Source: Skermania piniformis
GTDB taxonomy: Bacteria > Actinomycetota > Actinomycetes > Mycobacteriales > Mycobacteriaceae
Reading direction: 5' to 3'
DNA length: 64,000 nt
NCBI RefSeq assembly: GCF_019285775.1
Contig: NZ_CP079105.1
Coordinates: 4,162,603 to 4,226,602, forward strand
The notes under the pieces were generated by a model, which had not been told where the DNA came from, did no database searches, and was given only the letters and a program-made list of their open reading frames with translations. The translations under genes and the position numbers were made by a program. Positions 1-9,314 of this stretch are shown here, one piece after another. Every line of letters starts with the position of its first letter. The stretch's first letter is position 1.

Positions 1-172
1 CCCACCATTCGAGCAGCTCGATTTCGGCCGGATCGCCGCCCGCACCGTGCACCGCAGCGACCGCGGCATAGAACAGTCGGGCCGGATGCGGCGGCCACTC
101 CGGGGCGGCCCGGTCCTCGAAATCGCTTGCCCGGTAGCGCCCGCCCAACAGCCTAACCTCGACAGTCAGCAT
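1..172 (-). CDS. csb2: Type I-G CRISPR-associated protein Csb2 (Cas5-Cas6 fusion type), N-terminal part, cut by window edge
   Basis: Only the first 57 codons lie in the window. The reading frame starts with an ATG at 172-170 that overlaps the TGA of csb1, so the two genes are translationally coupled. The N-terminus carries the pattern typical of Csb2: a short beta strand with EVRLLGGRY, then an acidic stretch leading into EWPPHPARLFYA, followed by a segment ending ELLEWW. In type I-G systems Csb2 is the predicted Cas5/Cas6 combination that processes crRNA and caps the Cascade backbone; that role is family knowledge. The downstream cas8/csb3, cas3 and adaptation genes, and any repeat array, would lie beyond the left edge. 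Identification rests on the short N-terminal motif plus the csb1 neighbour. Confidence 0.8.
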   Translation of the reverse strand, partial: MLTVEVRLLGGRYRASDFEDRAAPEWPPHPARLFYAAVAAVHGAGGDPAEIELLEWW

Positions 173-1407
173 CAGTCCGCCACAGCGGTCTCCGCGACCG
201 CCGCCGCCTTGCTGCGTCGAACCAGATCGACCAGCCGAGGTGTCGGGGTCAGCGAATGCACACCGGCCCGCCAGGACAGTCCGGCCGCCGCGGCCGCCGC
301 AGCGGCCTCGGTGACCAGCGCCAAGCCTTCGGCGCCACCGAGGGTGAACTCCTCCACCGCACCGGAGCGGCCGACCGCCTCGAAGGTCTGCTCGGTCGTC
401 GGCGCCAGCACACACCGGGAACGCAGGTCGAAGCCGGCCTCGAAGGCCAGCGCGGTCGCAGCCAGACCGAGCGCGGCCAGCGTGGCCCGCGCCGCGGTCT
501 CGGCTTGCTGCCGGCGCGCGCCGGTAAGCGCGGTACCCGCGGCGTCGACCGGAAAGCGCAACCGGCGCAGGTGAATCAGCGAGAGCACCGTCGTGGCCTC
601 GATCTCGGCAGCGGTGACGCCGCCCGCTCGCTCGTCGATCGACGGTGCGACGTTGCCGTGGTTGATCTCCGACGGACGCAACGGTTTCGATTTGGTCTTG
701 GCATCCGCCTGAGCAGGATCCAGGGTCCACTCGCCGGCTGGCGTGCGATAGATGTCGGCGACCTTTTCCACCCCGAGCGGGTCGAGCCGCGACGACGTCC
801 GCACGCCCCGGGCAATCCCGTTGGCGACGATCTCACTGGTGATCGCCCGCTCGAACTTGGTGCCCCGGCCGCCTTTCGGGCCGGTCGAGTCCCACGCGCC
901 GAACAGCAGCGCCGAGGGCGAATGGACGAACAACGCGGTGGCTTTGCCGACCGTGGCGTCGGTGATCGCCCGGCCGATCGGCCCGAACCGAAACGGCACG
1001 TCACCGTCGAGCGAGTCCCGGTGGATCGCGTCGTAGACCCGATGCGGGCTCTGCAGATCGGTGATCATGCCGAACTCGGCCAATCCCTCGACCTCGGTGA
1101 AGTCGACCCCGATCAACGGGATCGCGACCTGCTCGGTCTCGGCCGCCTCCAGCAACGCCGCGGACAGCTCGTGTGCCTGCGCCGCAACCGAATTCAGCAC
1201 CACCGACTCGGCAACGACAGTTTCGCCGGCCGGACCGCGAACCACCCGAGCCTCCACCGCGTACTTGGTACTCGCGTTATCGGCGACGCCGTATGTCGGC
1301 GGAAAGATCTTCGAGCCCGGACCGGCGAGCGGCTCCAGCCGCGAACGCGAGCGGATCCCGGCGAACTCGCCGACGTAGTCGAGCAGTCTTTCGAAGCTCA
1401 GGGGCAT
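172..1407 (-). CDS. csb1: Type I-G (I-U) CRISPR-associated RAMP protein Csb1/Cas7
   Basis: The 411-residue protein has the hallmark segments of Csb1 (GSU0053 family): KIFPPTY near residue 50, a DSxxxQA-like stretch (LNSVAAQAHELSAALL), a SPHRVYDAIHRDS segment, then ALLFGAWDSTGPKGGRGTKFERA followed by GVRTSSRLDPL. Csb1 is the Cas7-type backbone subunit that coats the crRNA in the type I-G Cascade. The ATG at 1407 follows an AAGGGTGGG ribosome site. It is the first gene of an operon running left and its stop overlaps the start of csb2. The C-terminal 60 residues are alanine rich and less conserved. No CRISPR repeats are visible between this gene and the next one upstream. Confidence 0.92.
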   Translation of the reverse strand: MPLSFERLLDYVGEFAGIRSRSRLEPLAGPGSKIFPPTYGVADNASTKYAVEARVVRGPAGETVVAESVVLNSVAAQAHELSAALLEAAETEQVAIPLIGVDFTEVEGLAEFGMITDLQSPHRVYDAIHRDSLDGDVPFRFGPIGRAITDATVGKATALFVHSPSALLFGAWDSTGPKGGRGTKFERAITSEIVANGIARGVRTSSRLDPLGVEKVADIYRTPAGEWTLDPAQADAKTKSKPLRPSEINHGNVAPSIDERAGGVTAAEIEATTVLSLIHLRRLRFPVDAAGTALTGARRQQAETAARATLAALGLAATALAFEAGFDLRSRCVLAPTTEQTFEAVGRSGAVEEFTLGGAEGLALVTEAAAAAAAAGLSWRAGVHSLTPTPRLVDLVRRSKAAAVAETAVAD

Positions 1408-1538
1408 ATCCCACCCTTTTCGATCTCGATCCCCACCGAACGCACACCCACCGACCCGCTCCGACCCTATCCCGCGGCGGACGCCCGAACGACCGAGACC
1501 GGAATTATCATCCGAACGAATGACAACCGGAGCCGGCG

Positions 1539-3179
1539 TCAACAGCGGAACCGCGCCCGCACCGGGCCGTCGGCGTTGCGGCCGACGATCTGCTGCAGGA
1601 TTCCGGCGTCGCGGCGCATCTCGGTCTCGTGGATGATTCGCCAACCGACCGGGGAGAACGTCTCCTCGGTGAACACCTGCCGGGACAACAGCGGGTTGGT
1701 CAGCGCCTGGGTGAAAGCGTCGTACCCGACCATCACCATCATCAGCTCGCCCATCATGTTCTCCGCCGGGTAGTCCTCCGCCCAGATCCCCACATACCAC
1801 TCGAGTTCGTCGATGCTGCCGTACATCTCGGCCAAGGTTGCCTGCAGCCGGCGGTCCGCGGTGAGCTGGGCGAAGTCGGTCAATCGCGGCAGTCCGAAGT
1901 CCTCCCGGTAGTCGTTGTAGGGCCGCAACCGGGCTTTGCGCGCCAACCTCGTGGTGGCCTCGGTGACCGACGGCAGGTCGGCGACCAGCCGCCGGTTCAA
2001 GAACAACGGCGTGTTGTGCAGGCCGAACCGGCCGGCCCGCTGCCCCGACCAGGCAGTTATCAGCTCGGCCACCCCGTGCTCGATGATCAACGGGTTGTTG
2101 TCCAGGATGTCGCGCGGGCCCAGTCGCGCGGCGCCGAGCTCGAAGGTGTCGGGCACCATCGAGTGCCAGCGGTAGAGCAGATCGAACTCGATCGGAATCC
2201 AGCCGGGCCGGTTCCACGCTGCCTCGTCGGCCATGAAATCCGGGATGGTGAGCGGGAACTCGAACGCGCCGATGTGCTTGATGTACTCCTCGATCACCAG
2301 CTCGAGCAGCAACACGATCATCACGTTGCGGGTGGTCTGGAACAGTCGCTCGTCGTCCCAATCCGGATAGGCGGCGGCCAGTTCGGCCGCGATCCGGTTG
2401 TGCTCGCGCAGGAACACGATGTTGAACGTGGCGTGTCCGACGGTGGAGTTGCCGTACTCCAAGCCGACGGCGAACGTGGCGTGGTGCCGCTCGGCCGGCG
2501 AGACCTGCTGGATCCGGGCGAGGAAATCCGGATCGTGCAGTCCCTCGAACTCCGGCTTGATCACCAGCGGCTCGGCCGGATCGGCCGACTCGCGCGGACA
2601 GAACAGAAACTGCGGGAACTCCGCCCCGTCGATCAGTTGACTCTTCAGTCGGCCGCCGACGCCGGCCCGCAACATCCGGGTCTTCGTCTCGTTCAGACCG
2701 TAGATTTGGCAGAAATCGATGCCGTGATTCGAAGTATTCTTTCGAAAATCGCTCCGATCGGTTCTCAGGAAACTGTCGGTAAACCATTGCGCAAAGAACA
2801 TGAAGGTCACACTGGTGTCGGTCGATGGCGCGAACTCGGTGCGCTCGAACAATGCATCGACCGTCGATTCCGGGGGAAGCGTTACATTGTCCGGGGCCGG
2901 CGGCAGATGCCGGGACGAATAGCTGCGGTCGGTCAGACTGACCCAACTGGCGTAGTCGCCGACCATCGACAACGGCCGTGGCCGCGGCGCGGTCGCGGTG
3001 GCGTAGTAGGTGATCAACGCCTTGCTCGCAGCCGATCGGACCCGGGGAATCCGGCAGGCGGCCACGATCGCGCGCTGTCGCAGGGCCGACCCGCGCGGGG
3101 ACGCCGAGCGGCGCGCGAGAATTCGGCGGAGCGCCTTCTGCGGAATATCCTGGATACCGAGCAATGAACTGGCAAACAT
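1539..3179 (-). CDS. Bacterial cyclooxygenase-like animal-type haem peroxidase/dioxygenase
   Basis: This 546-residue protein is clearly related to the animal haem peroxidase superfamily and specifically to prostaglandin synthases. Segments that line up with cyclooxygenase are FFAQWFTDSFLRTD (128-141), HGIDFCQIYG (152-161), FLREHNRI (256-263), DERLFQTTRN (276-285), and LLYRWHSMVPDTF (334-346). The last motif keeps the tyrosine (336) and proximal histidine (339) that correspond to COX Tyr385 and His388. At the position of the COX distal histidine the alignment shows Asp (134). There is no obvious signal peptide or EGF module, so it is probably cytosolic or peripheral. Members oxygenate fatty acids; the substrate here is unknown. 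It is transcribed divergently from the LuxR gene and in the same direction as csb1, 131 bp upstream of it. Confidence 0.87.
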   Translation of the reverse strand: MFASSLLGIQDIPQKALRRILARRSASPRGSALRQRAIVAACRIPRVRSAASKALITYYATATAPRPRPLSMVGDYASWVSLTDRSYSSRHLPPAPDNVTLPPESTVDALFERTEFAPSTDTSVTFMFFAQWFTDSFLRTDRSDFRKNTSNHGIDFCQIYGLNETKTRMLRAGVGGRLKSQLIDGAEFPQFLFCPRESADPAEPLVIKPEFEGLHDPDFLARIQQVSPAERHHATFAVGLEYGNSTVGHATFNIVFLREHNRIAAELAAAYPDWDDERLFQTTRNVMIVLLLELVIEEYIKHIGAFEFPLTIPDFMADEAAWNRPGWIPIEFDLLYRWHSMVPDTFELGAARLGPRDILDNNPLIIEHGVAELITAWSGQRAGRFGLHNTPLFLNRRLVADLPSVTEATTRLARKARLRPYNDYREDFGLPRLTDFAQLTADRRLQATLAEMYGSIDELEWYVGIWAEDYPAENMMGELMMVMVGYDAFTQALTNPLLSRQVFTEETFSPVGWRIIHETEMRRDAGILQQIVGRNADGPVRARFRC

Positions 3180-3323
3180 TTGGCGCTCCCGCGGGCCAGG
3201 AATAACGGACGACTCATTATCGACCCGGCCGCACGCACCCCACATCGGTACAGCACTACTCGCCCCGCACCGATTTCCCCCGGCTTCGGTCGAACGGGTG
3301 GTTGCGCCCGTAAACTTGTTTTC
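3180..3323. promoter_or_regulatory. Divergent promoter region between the cyclooxygenase-like gene and the LuxR regulator
   Basis: These 144 bp separate two divergently transcribed genes and must hold the start signals of at least one of them. I see no convincing -35/-10 pair or strong inverted repeat, so only the layout supports the call. The arrangement makes the LuxR-type regulator a natural candidate to control the oxygenase gene. Confidence 0.3.
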
Positions 3324-5933
3324 ATGGCGCAGCCGTGGTCCACCGTCGAACGGCAGCACCACCTCGCCGAAATTCGTTCGGTCCTGGCCACCGAGCATCC
3401 CACCTGCGGCGTGCTGCTCACCGGGCCGGCCGGCGTGGGAAAGACGACCTTGGCCCGCGCGGCGACCGGCGCACTGCCCGGCGCGGTGGCCTGGGTCGCC
3501 GGCACCGAATCGGCACAAGGGATCCCGCTGGGCGTCTTCGCCCATCTGGTCCGCCCGTCCACCACCCGCGACCCGGTGACCCTGATGGCTGCAGCTCGGG
3601 AGTCGCTGGTCGTCGCGAGCAATCTGGTGCTGTGCGTGGACGACGCGCACTTGCTGGACCGGTTGTCGGCGACCCTGCTGCTCCAGCTGGCAACCGATCG
3701 CGCGGCACAGATCGTCGCCGTGGTGCGCAGCGGTGAAGCGGTCCCGGCTGCGGTCACCGCACTCTGGAAGGACGGCCATCTCACCCGGATCGAGCTCGAC
3801 CCGTTCAGCCGGGAGCAAAGCGTCGAGCTGATCGAATCGACGCTCGGCGGGCAGCTGGAGGCACTCAGCGCCGACCTGATCTGGCAGGCCTCGGGCGGGA
3901 ACGCGCTGTACCTGCGACATCTGGTCGACGGTGCGCTGGACAGCGGTGCGCTGCGGTCGGCGAACGGAGTGTGGCAGCTACGCGGCCGCGCGGCGATCAC
4001 CACCGAACTCGACGCCCTGCTGGCGGAGCGGATCGGCAAACTCGCCGCAGCGGTGGTGCGGGTGCTGCAGATCGTGGCGCTGTGCGAGCCGATCGATCTC
4101 GACCTGCTCGCCGAGCTGGCCACCGACGAGGCACTCGACGACGCCGAGCGAGCCGGACTGATCCAGATCACCCCGCTGCATGCGCAACCGGCGGTCCGTC
4201 TGGCGCACCCGCTGTTCGGCGAGGTGGCTCGGCGCCGGCTGGGCAGCGCCTCGGCCCGCCGCCTGCGCGGCCAACTGGTGGCGGCGCTCCAGCATCGCGG
4301 GGCGCGGACTGCGGCGGAGCGGGTGCGCCTGGCCGAACTTGCTTTGGACAGCGACCACGCCGTGGACCCGACGCTGCTCGACACCGCCGCCGCCGACGCC
4401 ATCGCGCTGGCGAATCTGCCGCTGGCCGAACGCCTGACCCGGACGACGGTCGCCCGGACCGGGGCATTCGAGTCGTCGGACATGTTGGCCCGGACGTTGC
4501 TCTGGCAGGGCGCAGCGGACGAGGTCGAGTCGATCATGGCCGGCTTCGACCCGACCGAGCTCGATCCGGTGCAGCTGGTCCGGTGGGGCCTCACCCGTGC
4601 CGCGAACCTGCATTTCGCGATCGGCGCCGCGGACCGGGCCGACCGGATTCTGACGCTGGTGCGCTCGCGGACGACGAACCCGAAACTGCTCGGCGTGCTC
4701 GACGGCGTGGCGTCGGCGTTCGCCTTCCACGAGAATCGGCTCGACGATGCCGACGCCGCGGCCCAGCGGGTATTCGGCACGCCGGCACTACCCTGGGCGA
4801 TCGAGTGGGCGGCGTTCGGCGGTGGTCGCACCCTGGCGATCAGCGGCCGCGGATCACAGGTTCCGGCGATCGCCGAGCGAATGCACGCCGTCGCGGACCG
4901 ATGCGACGGGCTGCTGCGTTTTCCGGCGGCGCTGGCCGAAATCCAGGCACTCACCCTGATGGGCGAGATCGGCCGGGCGGACCGGCTCGCCGCCGGCTAT
5001 TTCGGTTTCGCCGCGGGCGGACATTATCTGGCCTGGGCGCTGGCCAGCACACTCGCGGCGACGGTCGAGGTGGCCGCAGGTCGGTTCGGCGCGGCGGTCG
5101 TCCGACTGGAGCAGACGCTGGCCGCATTTCCCGATCGAGGCGCGGCCAGCTGGAACTTTCCCGCACGAATCCTGTTGATCCAGACGCTGTCCGTGCTCGG
5201 TCGAGCGGATCGGGCCGAGGCGGTGCTGGATGCTGCGCACGCCCGGGACGGCCGGCACGTCGCGGTGTTCCGACCGCAGCTGCAGATCGCGCAGGCCTGG
5301 CTCGCCGCGGCCCGGGGAACCGTCCGAACCGCCGTCGAGCTGGCCCAGGCGGCCGCCGTGGCAGCACGGCAATCCGGCCAGTACGCCATCGAAGGCGAGG
5401 CCTTGAACGCCGCCGCCCGATTCGGCGATCACACTGCGGCATCCCGACTGGTCGAGCTGGCCGGGCAGATCGACGGGCGGTTGATCGGCCTGCACGCGCG
5501 GCATGCTGCGGCGCTCGCCGCCGGCGACGGTGCCGAACTGGATCGGGTCGCGACCGAGTACGAACAGACCGGAACGCTGCTCTGCGCGGCCGACGCCGCG
5601 GCGCAGGCGGCCGCTCGGTTCGAGGCCACCGGAAACCGCCGGGGGCTGGTGGACGCCGCCGCGCGCGCCAACCGACTGGCGGCCGAGTGCGGCGGGATCG
5701 CGACACCGGCCGTCTCGGCCGCCGCCCAGCCGCTGCCGATCACCCCGCGGGAACGCGAGGTGGCCAATCTGGTCGCCGCCCGATTGACCGATCGGGAGAT
5801 CGCCGAACGGCTCACCCTCTCGGTCCGCACGGTGGAGAACCACGTCTATCAGGCGCGTACCAAACTCGGCGTGCCCGATCGGGAGTCGCTCGCCGCGCTG
5901 ATCCTGCAGAAACCCCAGCGACGCCGCGGATAG
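3324..5933 (+). CDS. Large ATP-binding LuxR-family transcriptional regulator (LAL/STAND type)
   Basis: The 869-residue protein has an N-terminal P-loop ATPase module with Walker A GPAGVGKTT (34-42) and Walker B LVLCVDDAH (101-109), a long alpha-helical middle rich in Ala, Leu and Arg that looks like a TPR-type array, and a C-terminal LuxR helix-turn-helix beginning ITPREREVANLV with RTVENHVYQARTKLG as the recognition region. This layout is that of signal-transducing ATPases (MalT/LAL class), which bind ATP and an inducer, oligomerise and activate transcription. The start at the ATG near a GTAAACTTG context was chosen because the Walker module begins soon after; an upstream in-frame start would add a basic, non-conserved leader. 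Inducer and targets are unknown; the divergent oxygenase gene is the closest candidate. Confidence 0.88.
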   Translation: MAQPWSTVERQHHLAEIRSVLATEHPTCGVLLTGPAGVGKTTLARAATGALPGAVAWVAGTESAQGIPLGVFAHLVRPSTTRDPVTLMAAARESLVVASNLVLCVDDAHLLDRLSATLLLQLATDRAAQIVAVVRSGEAVPAAVTALWKDGHLTRIELDPFSREQSVELIESTLGGQLEALSADLIWQASGGNALYLRHLVDGALDSGALRSANGVWQLRGRAAITTELDALLAERIGKLAAAVVRVLQIVALCEPIDLDLLAELATDEALDDAERAGLIQITPLHAQPAVRLAHPLFGEVARRRLGSASARRLRGQLVAALQHRGARTAAERVRLAELALDSDHAVDPTLLDTAAADAIALANLPLAERLTRTTVARTGAFESSDMLARTLLWQGAADEVESIMAGFDPTELDPVQLVRWGLTRAANLHFAIGAADRADRILTLVRSRTTNPKLLGVLDGVASAFAFHENRLDDADAAAQRVFGTPALPWAIEWAAFGGGRTLAISGRGSQVPAIAERMHAVADRCDGLLRFPAALAEIQALTLMGEIGRADRLAAGYFGFAAGGHYLAWALASTLAATVEVAAGRFGAAVVRLEQTLAAFPDRGAASWNFPARILLIQTLSVLGRADRAEAVLDAAHARDGRHVAVFRPQLQIAQAWLAAARGTVRTAVELAQAAAVAARQSGQYAIEGEALNAAARFGDHTAASRLVELAGQIDGRLIGLHARHAAALAAGDGAELDRVATEYEQTGTLLCAADAAAQAAARFEATGNRRGLVDAAARANRLAAECGGIATPAVSAAAQPLPITPREREVANLVAARLTDREIAERLTLSVRTVENHVYQARTKLGVPDRESLAALILQKPQRRRG

Positions 5934-6002
5934 CTGTCCGCCGCCGGATACCGTATCGAGCGCATCCCGTTACTCGCGAGACACGTACCAGCAAAACATT
6001 GA

Positions 6003-8870
6003 ATGCTATGTTTTTGCGGCTGTTTACTCGCCTCGACAGGACCGATCGGCCATCCGTACGTTCGCTTCGACGGAGTAGGTGGACTTACCATCGCTACGTA
6101 TACCGAGTCATCAGCAACGACTCCGCGGATACGCTCCGGGTTGCCGAACCGCCGCTACCTCCCGGTGTCGATCGTCGGGCTGTTCGCCGTGATCACGACC
6201 GCGGCGTGGATTGCGGTGATCAGGTCGTCCACGTTGCCCGAATCGGTGACCGACCTGGCGTCGAACCTCGGCCAGGGTGCGGTGTCGCTGGCCGCCGGGC
6301 TGGCCGGGGTGCTGCGCTCGCTGCGGCGCGCACCCATCCAGGTCCGCCGGTTCTGGCGCTATGTCGGTCTCGCCTGCCTCAGCTGGACGTCCGGTCAAGT
6401 GGTCTGGTCGGTATACGAACAGATCCTGCACACCGAGGTGCCCCCGCTCTCCCTCGCCGATCTGGGCTACCTGCTTTTCGTACCGCTGCTCATCACCGCT
6501 CTGCTGTGCTCGCCACTGGCGGTCGCGGACTCCGCCCGACAGATCCGCGGGGTGCTGGACGGCATGCTGGTGGCATCGTCGGCATTGCTGGTGAGCTGGA
6601 TTCTGGTGTTGCGGGCGGTGCTCGACGCCGGCAGCGAATCCGCGCTGACCATGGTCGTCGCATTGGCTTATCCGATCGGCGACGCCGTCATCATCACCAT
6701 CGTGCTGTACATCGGTCTCGGCGAGCACGGCTTGTTGTCGTCGTTCCGCGCGCCGTATTTCCTGACCGGGGCCGGGCTGGTCGCGATCACCGTCGCGGAC
6801 TCGGCCTACATCTATCAAGCGACGGTCGGCAGCTACGCCACCGGCGGGTTCGTCGATGCCTGGTGGTTCGTCGGGTTTCTGATCATCATGGTGGCGGCCT
6901 TTCTCCCCGACGAACCCGACAACGCCACGCCACGCCACGCCAGGAGCACGAGTCCGCTGACGACCCTCCTGCTGCCGTACATCGCCATCGGGATCGCGCT
7001 GTTGTCGTCGGGCTTGGACTTGATCGCGACGGGGCACAGCGATCTGGTGGTTTTCTGGCTCCGCACCGCGGTGGTCTGCCTGCTGGTTGCGCGGCAGATC
7101 GCCACGCTGCTGGAGAACCGGGCGCTGACCCGGGGCCTGGAAGCCCGGGTACAGGACCGTACGGCCGAACTCCGTACCAGCCGAGAGCGATTCGCTGCGC
7201 TCGTCGCGCACAGCTCCGATGTGACGATGGTGCTCGACCGCGAGGGCACGATCACCTATCTCAGCGACGCCAGCAACCGGGTACTCGGCCTGGCCCCGAA
7301 CGAACTGATCGGCGCGCACATCTCGGCGGCGATCGGCACCACCGCCGAGACCGCCGCATTTCTCGGCGCGCTGCGGCACACCGCCGAGGAGCCGCTGCGG
7401 GTGCATACCGGCTCGAGCACCTGGAGCAGCGGCGGGACGGCGCGGAATCTGGAATTGACCCTGACCAACCTGCTGGACAATCCCGACGTATCCGGAATCG
7501 TGCTGAATATCCACAACGTGACCGACCGCAAAGAGCTCGAGAACCAGCTGGTGCACCAGGCGTTCCACGACGCGCTGACCGGGATGTCGAACCGGGCGCA
7601 CTTCCGGGACCGGCTGGAGCGCGCATTCGCCGACCGGGATTCGGCAGCCGCCGGGGTGACCGTGCTGTTCATGGATCTGGACGGATTCAAGACGATCAAC
7701 GACACGCTCGGGCACGGCGCCGGCGACGCCGTGCTGCGCGAGGTTGCCCAGCGGATCATCGCCGTGGTCGGCGAGTCTGCGGTCGTCGCCCGGATCGGCG
7801 GTGACGAGTTCGGCATCCTGGTCGAAGGATCGCCGGACCACTGTTTTCTGGCCGATCTGGCCGGCCGGATCACCGCGGCGTTGAACGAGCCGTTCCGACT
7901 CGACGGCCGCGAGATGCACCTGGGCGGCAGCATCGGTATCGCGAACCTGACGGCCGACGTCGACAGTGCCGAGCAACTGCTGCGGAACGCGGACCTGGCC
8001 ATGTACGAGGCAAAAACGGCCCGCACCGGCGGATACGCGTTCTTCGAGCCGGCGATGCACGACGGCCTGGTCGAGCGGGTGCGGCTGGAGGAAGACCTCC
8101 GGGCCGCGCTGGATGCCGACGGGTTCGAGGTGCATTACCAGCCGCTGTTCGCCCTCGACAGCCAACGGGTGACCGGGGTCGAGGCGTTGCTGCGCTGGAA
8201 CCACCCGACCCGCGGACTGGTCAGCCCGGTCGAGTTCATCCCGGCCGCGGAATCGACCGGACTGATCCGCCCGCTCGGTCTGTGGGTGCTGGAATCGGCG
8301 TGCCGCCAGGGCCGGGCCTGGCAGGGCATCGCACCGGACCAGGACGGGTTGAAGATCAGCGTCAATCTGTCTGCGCGGCAGTTGGATCAGCCCGACCTGG
8401 TGGACCGGATCGCCGCCATCCTGGAGCAGACCGGGCTCCCCCCGTGCCGGCTGGTCCTGGAGATGACCGAGGGGGTGCTGATGGAGAACACCGACAGCAC
8501 GCTGCAGATCCTCAACCAGATCCGAAACCTCGGCATCCGGCTGGCGATCGACGACTTCGGCACCGGGTACTCGTCGTTGAGCTACCTGCATCAGTTCCCG
8601 GTCGACATCCTCAAGATCGACCGAAGCTTCGTCCAGGATCTGGCCGCCGGCCGGGACACCGCGCTGGTGCGCAGCATCGTGCAGCTGGCGCAGTCGCTCG
8701 GCCTGGAGACGGTGGCCGAGGGGATCGAGCGGGAACAGGAGCTGGACCTGCTGCGGCTGCTCGGCTGCACGACCGGGCAGGGCTATTACTTCTCCCGCCC
8801 GGTACCGGCCGCCACGCTGTCCCAGATCTTGCTGCGGCAGCGGCTGGAGCGGGTACTGGTGCCGAGCTGA
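6003..8870 (+). CDS. Membrane-anchored PAS-GGDEF-EAL cyclic di-GMP protein
   Basis: The 955-residue product has eight or so hydrophobic segments between about residues 45 and 380, a short coiled linker (RTAELRTSRERF), a PAS-like domain (about 395-510), a GGDEF domain with intact signature GGDEF near residue 599 and DLDGFKTIND upstream, and an EAL domain with VEALLRW near 726, LEMTEGVL, IDDFGTGYSSLSYL and a final GQGYYFSRP. Both catalytic domains look competent, so the protein could make and degrade cyclic di-GMP. The membrane half is of the multi-TM sensor type seen in actinobacterial GGDEF-EAL proteins. The first ATG lacks a clear ribosome site, so the N-terminus may start some codons later. 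It stands alone after the LuxR gene with a 69 bp gap. Confidence 0.9.
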   Translation: MLCFCGCLLASTGPIGHPYVRFDGVGGLTIATYTESSATTPRIRSGLPNRRYLPVSIVGLFAVITTAAWIAVIRSSTLPESVTDLASNLGQGAVSLAAGLAGVLRSLRRAPIQVRRFWRYVGLACLSWTSGQVVWSVYEQILHTEVPPLSLADLGYLLFVPLLITALLCSPLAVADSARQIRGVLDGMLVASSALLVSWILVLRAVLDAGSESALTMVVALAYPIGDAVIITIVLYIGLGEHGLLSSFRAPYFLTGAGLVAITVADSAYIYQATVGSYATGGFVDAWWFVGFLIIMVAAFLPDEPDNATPRHARSTSPLTTLLLPYIAIGIALLSSGLDLIATGHSDLVVFWLRTAVVCLLVARQIATLLENRALTRGLEARVQDRTAELRTSRERFAALVAHSSDVTMVLDREGTITYLSDASNRVLGLAPNELIGAHISAAIGTTAETAAFLGALRHTAEEPLRVHTGSSTWSSGGTARNLELTLTNLLDNPDVSGIVLNIHNVTDRKELENQLVHQAFHDALTGMSNRAHFRDRLERAFADRDSAAAGVTVLFMDLDGFKTINDTLGHGAGDAVLREVAQRIIAVVGESAVVARIGGDEFGILVEGSPDHCFLADLAGRITAALNEPFRLDGREMHLGGSIGIANLTADVDSAEQLLRNADLAMYEAKTARTGGYAFFEPAMHDGLVERVRLEEDLRAALDADGFEVHYQPLFALDSQRVTGVEALLRWNHPTRGLVSPVEFIPAAESTGLIRPLGLWVLESACRQGRAWQGIAPDQDGLKISVNLSARQLDQPDLVDRIAAILEQTGLPPCRLVLEMTEGVLMENTDSTLQILNQIRNLGIRLAIDDFGTGYSSLSYLHQFPVDILKIDRSFVQDLAAGRDTALVRSIVQLAQSLGLETVAEGIEREQELDLLRLLGCTTGQGYYFSRPVPAATLSQILLRQRLERVLVPS

Positions 8871-8895
8871 TCCGGGGCGCCGGAGGTGGCTGAGA

Positions 8896-9258
8896 TCAGC
8901 GCAGGATCAGATCGTCGGGACCCCAGTAGGCCTGCATGGACACGATCTTGCCGGCGTCGTCGAACTCCATGACATCGATCGGCGAGATATCCATCGTCCG
9001 GCCGCCGGCCCGGGTGGTCAACCGGAACAGGAACGCTGCCCGGGTCCCGATGATCCGGCTGGTCACCAGCTCGGCCTCCCGGTCGAGCGGCTCCAGGACC
9101 GCGTAGAACTCCCGGATCGCCGCGTGCCCGCGACGTGGTTCGCTGCCGACCGGATCCTCCAGCACCGCGTCCGCCGCGTAGAGCCCGACGATCTCGTCGG
9201 TGCTGCCGCCGCCACCGATCAACTCCACGTATCGCCGGACCAGCTCGTCGCCCGCCAT
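8896..9258 (-). CDS. Steroid delta-isomerase (ketosteroid isomerase, NTF2-like fold)
   Basis: The 120-residue protein closely follows the bacterial ketosteroid isomerase pattern: VRRYVELI at the start (Tyr equivalent to Tyr14/16), AVLEDPVGSEP with the catalytic-base Asp (Asp38/40), AIREFY, and SPIDVMEF with the oxyanion-hole Asp (Asp99/103), ending in MQAYWG. All three catalytic residues appear to be kept, so an isomerase moving the double bond of 3-keto steroids is a reasonable prediction rather than only a generic SnoaL label. The start at 9258 is preceded by GGAGG at good spacing, better than the upstream ATG. It faces the GGDEF-EAL gene and sits near a thiolase and an acyl-chain enzyme set, compatible with sterol or steroid metabolism. 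Confidence 0.85.
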   Translation of the reverse strand: MAGDELVRRYVELIGGGGSTDEIVGLYAADAVLEDPVGSEPRRGHAAIREFYAVLEPLDREAELVTSRIIGTRAAFLFRLTTRAGGRTMDISPIDVMEFDDAGKIVSMQAYWGPDDLILR

Positions 9259-9314
9259 GACATCCTCCATCAACGAGAACGTGTTCCAGTTGATCAGGGT
9301 AGCCCGGCCCCGGC

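Noticed and set aside
172-2946. A long 924-codon minus-strand frame as one protein
   Set aside because: Only its last 411 codons form Csb1. The upstream part is an out-of-frame shadow of the cyclooxygenase gene and starts before the ribosome site at 1407.
3971-7804. 1277-codon plus-strand frame spanning two genes
   Set aside because: It is Arg/Gly/Ala-rich shadow translation of the LuxR and GGDEF-EAL genes, without domains or a start site.
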